Source: Oscillospiraceae bacterium
GTDB taxonomy: Bacteria > Bacillota > Clostridia > Oscillospirales > CAG-272
Direction of reading: 5' to 3'
Assembly: GCA_015063545.1 (NCBI GenBank)
Contig: SVTX01000019.1
Coordinates: forward strand, 1 to 36,133
Length of the DNA stretch: 36,133 bases
Shown here: in pieces, positions 32,083-36,133 of the stretch
How the letters are laid out: each line of letters starts with the position of its first letter
Position numbering within the stretch: the first letter of the stretch is position 1
Program-made: the position numbers and the translations under genes
Notes under the pieces: generated by a model
Databases searched by the model: none
The model's input: the letters and a program-made list of their open reading frames with translations, nothing else
What the model was told of the DNA's origin: nothing

Positions 32083-34443
32083 ATGCAGATAAAAATATAT
32101 AATCACTGCCCCGAAGATGCCATGTGGGTGCGGATAACCGTGTTTGTTGATGAACAGGGCTTTCGCGATGAGTTTGACGAGATAGACAATATTGCAACCC
32201 ATCTGCTAATGCTTGACGATAGCGATCATCCCATAGCAACCTGCCGAGTGTTTCGCAAGGATAACACCGACACGTATATCATCGGACGGCTTGCGGTAGT
32301 CAAAGAGCACAGAGGTAAAGGCTTGGGCGCGTTTATGCTGCGCGAGGCAGAAAATTACGTTGCCTCTGTCGGCGGCAGATATCTGACGCTCCACTCGCAG
32401 TGCCGCGCCCAGAACTTCTACGCAAAATGCGGCTTCATGGCTCACGGAGAGATAGAATATGAAGAAAATTGCCCGCATATCTGGATGACAAAGCAGGTTA
32501 CAACAGTCCACAACATGCGACTGAACAATCAGCCGTTTGATTTGATAGAGCGCGGCGAAAAAACAATAGAGCTTCGTCTGTACGACGAAAAGCGCCGTCT
32601 TATCAAGGTCGGAGACACTATCCGCTTCACGCATACGGACGACACGTCAAGAACACTTGAGCGACAAGTTATCGCTCTGCATACCTTCCCTTCGTTTGAG
32701 GACTTATACAACACTCTACCGCTTGAAAGATGCGGCTACACCCCCGAAAACATTTCCGCCGCGCACCCATCAGACATGGAGGCATATTACTCCCATGATG
32801 AGCAGGAAAAATACGGTGTAGTGGGTATTGAGATTGGAAAAATCATGAAAATAGACCGTATAATTGCAACACAAAATGAAATAATGATTTCCTTTGACTG
32901 TAAAGCGATCAGTAATATATCCGCGTACGCATATATTCCGCTTGTGTGCGGCGACGCGGAGCAAAAACACATCGGAAGACTACTTGCAAAGAGCAGTCTT
33001 GTACGCGATGGTAATATAATTTTCCCGCGTTTTGCAGACGGTTATGACCTATTGATCTGCCGCTTTGAAGTCCGGGCGGGTGCGAACACCATTGACGGCG
33101 TTCGCTATGTAACCGATTTCTCCGAGGATTTTTCACAGAATAACTCCCCCGCCCCGGAGGTCAAAAAGCCCGTGGGCACGTGGGTGACCGCCGAGGAGTA
33201 CGACTACGACTATCTTGAATTTGGCTGCATGATGACCGAGATAAACTCTGCGTGGATTCAAAAGCTATCCCCCGCTGACGGTGACATCGTCCATATATAC
33301 AACGGCAAAAAATACTACTTTGACAGAAAATGTATGGATATGTATGATAATCTTATGATACCCTGCATCAAGCGAAATATCCCCTGCCTCATAAGACTTA
33401 TCAACCGACCGAGCTACCGTCTTCGCGGCTCGGACGACGCACTCATGCGAGTCATTCTTCATCCTGCGTATGAGCAGACGGACTTTTCGGAGCAGATGAG
33501 CGCGTTCAACATTCGCACAGAGGAAGGTCTTGATATGTATTGCGCCTTTGTGGACTTTATATGCGCCAGATATACGGACAGAAGCTCTCCTTTGTGTTGC
33601 GCTCACGTGCTTGACATAGGCAACGAGATAAATACACCGGATACGTGGCACAACTGTGGTCCTATGGCGTGCAAAGACTATATGGAAGAGTACACGGCGC
33701 AGCTCCGAATAGCTCACCTTATAGCGAAAAAATACTATGCTCACAGCCGTGTGAACATTTCCCTTGACCATCACTTCAACATGCGCCTCAAGCCCGACGC
33801 GTTGCGTTATCATTCCGCTCGTGAGTGCCTTGCATATCTGTCTAAATACTGCCACCGCGACGGTGACTTTGATTGGGGTATTGCCGCGCATCCATATCCG
33901 GAAAATCTCTCTGTGTGTGATTTTTACAATGACACCACCGCAATCTTCTCATTTGACACTCCGCGCATCACCATGAAAAACATGGAAATGTGGCAACATA
34001 TCGTTGAGCTTGACGAGTTCAAATTCCGCGGAAAAGCCCGCAAGGTCGTGTTTGACGAGCAAGGATTCCACACGACCACAGAAGATCCCGAAACCGAAAA
34101 CAAGGGGGCATACGCATTTGTCCTTGCATATCTCAAAATGCGAAAATCACCCAATCTGGATTGGTTTTTGATAAATCGCTATGCGGATATGCCGCTTGAC
34201 GATGAGGCAAGTCTGCATCTCGGACTTCGCTACGAGCAGGGCTACGCCGACGACGATCATCTTTTTGTTATACCCGGTGATTACAAAAAGATCTGCTTTG
34301 CCATTCGCGACATGGAAACGGACAACGAGCAAAAATGGAAAGACGAAGCCCGCAAGTATATCGGAGCAGAACTTTTTGACAGCCTTATATCTCCGCCAAT
34401 TCCCGAAAAAAACAGTTATTTTGCGGATATTATCAATAACTAA
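32083..34443 (+). CDS. GNAT acetyltransferase - ASCH - DUF5722-like glycosidase fusion protein
   Basis: 786 residues in one frame, no signal peptide or membrane segment. Residues 1-138 are a GNAT domain with the acetyl-CoA loop KEHRGKGLG (74-82) and NFYAKCGF (111-118). Residues about 145-254 are an ASCH domain (RLNNQPFDLIERGEKTIELR, KVGDTIRF). Residues about 255-786 resemble DUF5722, a TIM-barrel glycoside-hydrolase-like family. It carries GNEIN (Glu515) and FDEQGF (Glu659), spaced like the acid/base and nucleophile of clan GH-A enzymes, plus SLDHHFN and AHPYPEN. Met145 and Met255 stand exactly at the domain joins, as if three genes had merged. The ATG at 32083 is chosen one nt after the flavin reductase stop; the frame stays open upstream inside that gene. 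The third domain's assignment is from motif memory. Confidence 0.88.
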   Translation: MQIKIYNHCPEDAMWVRITVFVDEQGFRDEFDEIDNIATHLLMLDDSDHPIATCRVFRKDNTDTYIIGRLAVVKEHRGKGLGAFMLREAENYVASVGGRYLTLHSQCRAQNFYAKCGFMAHGEIEYEENCPHIWMTKQVTTVHNMRLNNQPFDLIERGEKTIELRLYDEKRRLIKVGDTIRFTHTDDTSRTLERQVIALHTFPSFEDLYNTLPLERCGYTPENISAAHPSDMEAYYSHDEQEKYGVVGIEIGKIMKIDRIIATQNEIMISFDCKAISNISAYAYIPLVCGDAEQKHIGRLLAKSSLVRDGNIIFPRFADGYDLLICRFEVRAGANTIDGVRYVTDFSEDFSQNNSPAPEVKKPVGTWVTAEEYDYDYLEFGCMMTEINSAWIQKLSPADGDIVHIYNGKKYYFDRKCMDMYDNLMIPCIKRNIPCLIRLINRPSYRLRGSDDALMRVILHPAYEQTDFSEQMSAFNIRTEEGLDMYCAFVDFICARYTDRSSPLCCAHVLDIGNEINTPDTWHNCGPMACKDYMEEYTAQLRIAHLIAKKYYAHSRVNISLDHHFNMRLKPDALRYHSARECLAYLSKYCHRDGDFDWGIAAHPYPENLSVCDFYNDTTAIFSFDTPRITMKNMEMWQHIVELDEFKFRGKARKVVFDEQGFHTTTEDPETENKGAYAFVLAYLKMRKSPNLDWFLINRYADMPLDDEASLHLGLRYEQGYADDDHLFVIPGDYKKICFAIRDMETDNEQKWKDEARKYIGAELFDSLISPPIPEKNSYFADIINN

Positions 34444-34444
34444 A

Positions 34445-34497
34445 ATATACCGACGATTGCGTCTTATTCAAAAAGGATGTGGCCGTCGGTATTTTGT
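34445..34497 (+). terminator. Probable terminator after the fusion gene
   Basis: ATACCGACG (34447-34455) pairs with CGTCGGTAT (34484-34492) over a 28-nt loop, followed by TTTTG. The long loop lowers confidence. Confidence 0.5.
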
Positions 34498-34570
34498 TTA
34501 TCCTAAAAAGCAATTAAAAACAGAATATATGCCCCGAAAATGCAGACAATATATCAAAAGAGGTGATATA

Positions 34571-35872
34571 ATGTATTCTATATGGAGAGAAACCGTCAAT
34601 CCCGTAAACTTTGATAAATTGTCAGAAAACAAACACACAGACGTGCTGATAGTCGGCGGCGGTATTGCGGGCATTTTGTGCGCCTATATGCTAAAAAAAC
34701 AAGGTGTGGACTGTATCGTGGCGGAAGCTGATGAAATTTGCGGCAAAACCACTCAAAACACTACGGCAAAAATATCAATTCAACACGGGCTTATTTACGA
34801 TAAGCTCATTCGTCAAAAAGGTCTTGAATTCGCGGGCAAATATCTTAAAGCGCAGATTCTCGCATGTAAAGAATACCAAAAACTGTGCTCGGATATTCCT
34901 TGCGATTATGAGATCGCAGATTCATATGTGTACTCAATAGATGATTTAAAAAAGATACACGCTGAAGCGGCCGCCCTTGCACAGCTCGGCATCAAGGCAA
35001 GCACAACAGATGTCAGCTATCTGCCCATAGGTCAAGCTTTAGCGGTATGTGTGAAAAAGCAAGCGCAGTTCAATCCGTTGAAATTCTTATTCGGAATCTC
35101 AAAAGATCTTCCTATATACGAGCATACAAAAGTTCTTGAAATAAGCAAAAACAAAGCTATAACACACGGCGGAACAATCACGTTCAACAAGGTGATAATA
35201 GCCACCCACTTCCCCATTATCAACAAGCACGGCGGATATTTTTTGAAAATGTATCAGCATCGTTCATACGTGTTGGCTCTTGAAAACGCGCAGAAGGTAG
35301 ACGGCATATATGTTGATGAATCTCTCACGGGATTATCTTTCAGAAATTATAAAAATTTGCTTTTGCTTGGCGGAGGCTCGCACCGCACAGGAAAGACAGG
35401 CGGCAATTGGCAAGAACTTGAGGCATTCGCCCACAAACATTATCCAAGGGCTAAAACAATTGCAAAATGGGCAACACAGGATTGCATGACGCTTGACGGC
35501 ATTCCGTATATCGGTCAGTACTCAAGAAATACGCCCAATATGTTCGTTACGACCGGATTTAATAAGTGGGGAATGAGTTCTGCGATGCTTTCCGCGATGA
35601 TATTAAATGATCTGATCACCGGGAAAACAAATAAGTTCGCATCAATATTTTCACCCTCGCGAAGCATGTTGCATCCTCAGCTGGCAATCAATGCATTTGA
35701 ATCTGCCGTCGGACTTCTCACGCCGACCTCACCGCGATGTCCCCATCTCGGCTGTGCGCTTAAATACAATCGCCATGAACATTCATGGGACTGCCCCTGT
35801 CATGGCTCACGCTTCAGCAAAAGCGGCAAACTCATAGACACACCCGCAACTGCAGACAAGAAAAACCTCTGA
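34571..35872 (+). CDS. FAD-dependent DAO-family oxidoreductase with C-terminal Rieske [2Fe-2S] domain
   Basis: 433 residues from the ATG at 34571 (GAGGTG 6 nt upstream). The frame is open for 130 codons further up but overlaps the preceding gene there. N-terminal Rossmann FAD loop DVLIVGGGIAGILCAYMLKK (24-43) with a following acidic residue (EADEICGKTTQNTTAK). The DAO fold continues to GIPYIGQYSRNTPNMFVTTG and KWGMSSAMLSAMI. The Rieske domain at about 385-433 has CPHLGC (Cys390, His392) and CPCHGSRF (Cys408, His411), with the extra Cys395/Cys410 pair that forms a disulfide in many Rieske proteins. Fusions of this kind are known; substrate unknown. A Tyr/His-rich centre offers no further hint. 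Confidence 0.93.
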   Translation: MYSIWRETVNPVNFDKLSENKHTDVLIVGGGIAGILCAYMLKKQGVDCIVAEADEICGKTTQNTTAKISIQHGLIYDKLIRQKGLEFAGKYLKAQILACKEYQKLCSDIPCDYEIADSYVYSIDDLKKIHAEAAALAQLGIKASTTDVSYLPIGQALAVCVKKQAQFNPLKFLFGISKDLPIYEHTKVLEISKNKAITHGGTITFNKVIIATHFPIINKHGGYFLKMYQHRSYVLALENAQKVDGIYVDESLTGLSFRNYKNLLLLGGGSHRTGKTGGNWQELEAFAHKHYPRAKTIAKWATQDCMTLDGIPYIGQYSRNTPNMFVTTGFNKWGMSSAMLSAMILNDLITGKTNKFASIFSPSRSMLHPQLAINAFESAVGLLTPTSPRCPHLGCALKYNRHEHSWDCPCHGSRFSKSGKLIDTPATADKKNL

Positions 35873-35973
35873 TTTTTCCCCAACAATATCTGCCACTCTC
35901 ACTGCCTCTCCTCCATAATAATCCCGCTTTCACATTTTTCGTCAAAACTTTTTAATTTTTTTGAAAAAACGTA

Positions 35974-36002
35974 TTGACAAACAAAAACCCTTGTGATATA
36001 AT
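35974..36002 (+). promoter_or_regulatory. Perfect consensus promoter of the tRNA gene
   Basis: TTGACA (35974-35979), 17 nt, TATAAT (35997-36002). Start expected near 36009, about 23 nt before the tRNA. The 100 nt from the oxidoreductase stop to this promoter hold only AT-rich sequence. Confidence 0.93.
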
Positions 36003-36031
36003 AATCAAGTCGTCAAGTTAGGGCGATAGAT

Positions 36032-36107
36032 CTGGGTGTGGCGCAGCTGGTAGCGCGCTACCTTGGGGTGGTAGAGGCCGCAAGTTCAAGTCTTGTCACT
36101 CAGACCA
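36032..36107 (+). tRNA. tRNA-Pro (anticodon GGG)
   Basis: 76 nt with a full cloverleaf. Acceptor stem CTGGGTG/CACTCAG (one G-U pair), D stem GCGC/GCGC, anticodon stem CTACC/GGTAG with loop TTGGGGT, so anticodon GGG at 36065-36067. T stem GCAAG/CTTGT with TTCAAGT loop, discriminator A at 36104 and an encoded CCA at 36105-36107. It reads CCC and CCU proline codons. Confidence 0.95.
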
Positions 36108-36133
36108 TATCGAGTGTTCATAACAGATTCAAG

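Noticed and set aside
32515..32847. Internal starts for separate ASCH and DUF5722-like proteins at ATG 32515 and 32845
   Set aside because: Neither has a good ribosome-binding site and the frame is unbroken, so a single fusion protein is the simpler reading; internal initiation is not excluded.
1..36133. CRISPR arrays, insertion sequences, phage genes, attachment sites, SRP RNA or tmRNA
   Set aside because: No spaced direct repeats, transposase or integrase motifs, or recognisable structured RNA other than the tRNA were seen on reading.

Overview
The window reads as a chromosomal segment from a Gram-positive-type anaerobe, most likely an uncultured member of the Clostridia. The reasons are: an hrcA-grpE-dnaK heat-shock operon behind a perfect CIRCE box; a DnaK without the N-terminal insertion seen in proteobacterial homologues; ylxM-ffh-rpsP-khpA gene order; a zinc-ribbon form of ribosomal protein L28; MutS2 and an Mbeg1-like DUF2974 protein; and many consensus TTGACA-17-TATAAT promoters with AGGAGG ribosome-binding sites. 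No IS element, phage gene or CRISPR array was seen. The species cannot be named from the sequence alone.

Layout. Positions 1-3268 (minus): dnaK (runs off the left edge), grpE, hrcA, promoter and CIRCE. Positions 3323-9156 (minus): a six-gene Dlt-like envelope cluster (transglutaminase-like lipoprotein, amino-acid-type adenylation enzyme, carrier protein, MBOAT acyltransferase, SGNH-like protein with Cys at the nucleophile position, small lipoprotein) closed by a terminator. Positions 9277-11779 (plus): ylxM-ffh-rpsP-khpA from a consensus promoter that carries a perfect 19-bp palindrome at its start site. Positions 11778-16903 (minus): a GlmU-acetyltransferase-like protein, glmM, glmS and a DUF2974 hydrolase, mostly an amino-sugar operon. 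Positions 16934-21343 (minus): dxs-mutS2. Positions 21402-24221 (plus): two overlapping CNNM/CorC-type transporters ending in two terminators. Positions 24240-24690 (minus): a single small lipoprotein gene. Positions 24721-28441 (minus): upp-rluA-lnt-small lipoprotein. Positions 28460-35872 (plus): mtaB, rpmB, a hypothetical gene, a DtxR-type regulator, a flavin reductase with a GNAT-ASCH-glycosidase-like fusion gene, and a DAO-Rieske oxidoreductase. The right end holds a tRNA-Pro(GGG) gene behind a perfect promoter.

How they work together. Several blocks serve the cell envelope: GlmS/GlmM and the GlmU-like protein feed amino sugar synthesis, Dxs feeds isoprenoid carrier lipid synthesis, Lnt and several lipoproteins concern lipoprotein maturation, and the Dlt-like cluster looks able to activate a small acid, load it on a carrier protein and pass it through an MBOAT to an extracytoplasmic acceptor. 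The two items most likely to be new biology are this Dlt-like cluster (unknown substrate and acceptor, Cys in place of the SGNH Ser) and the cytoplasmic GNAT-ASCH-DUF5722-like fusion at 32083-34443.
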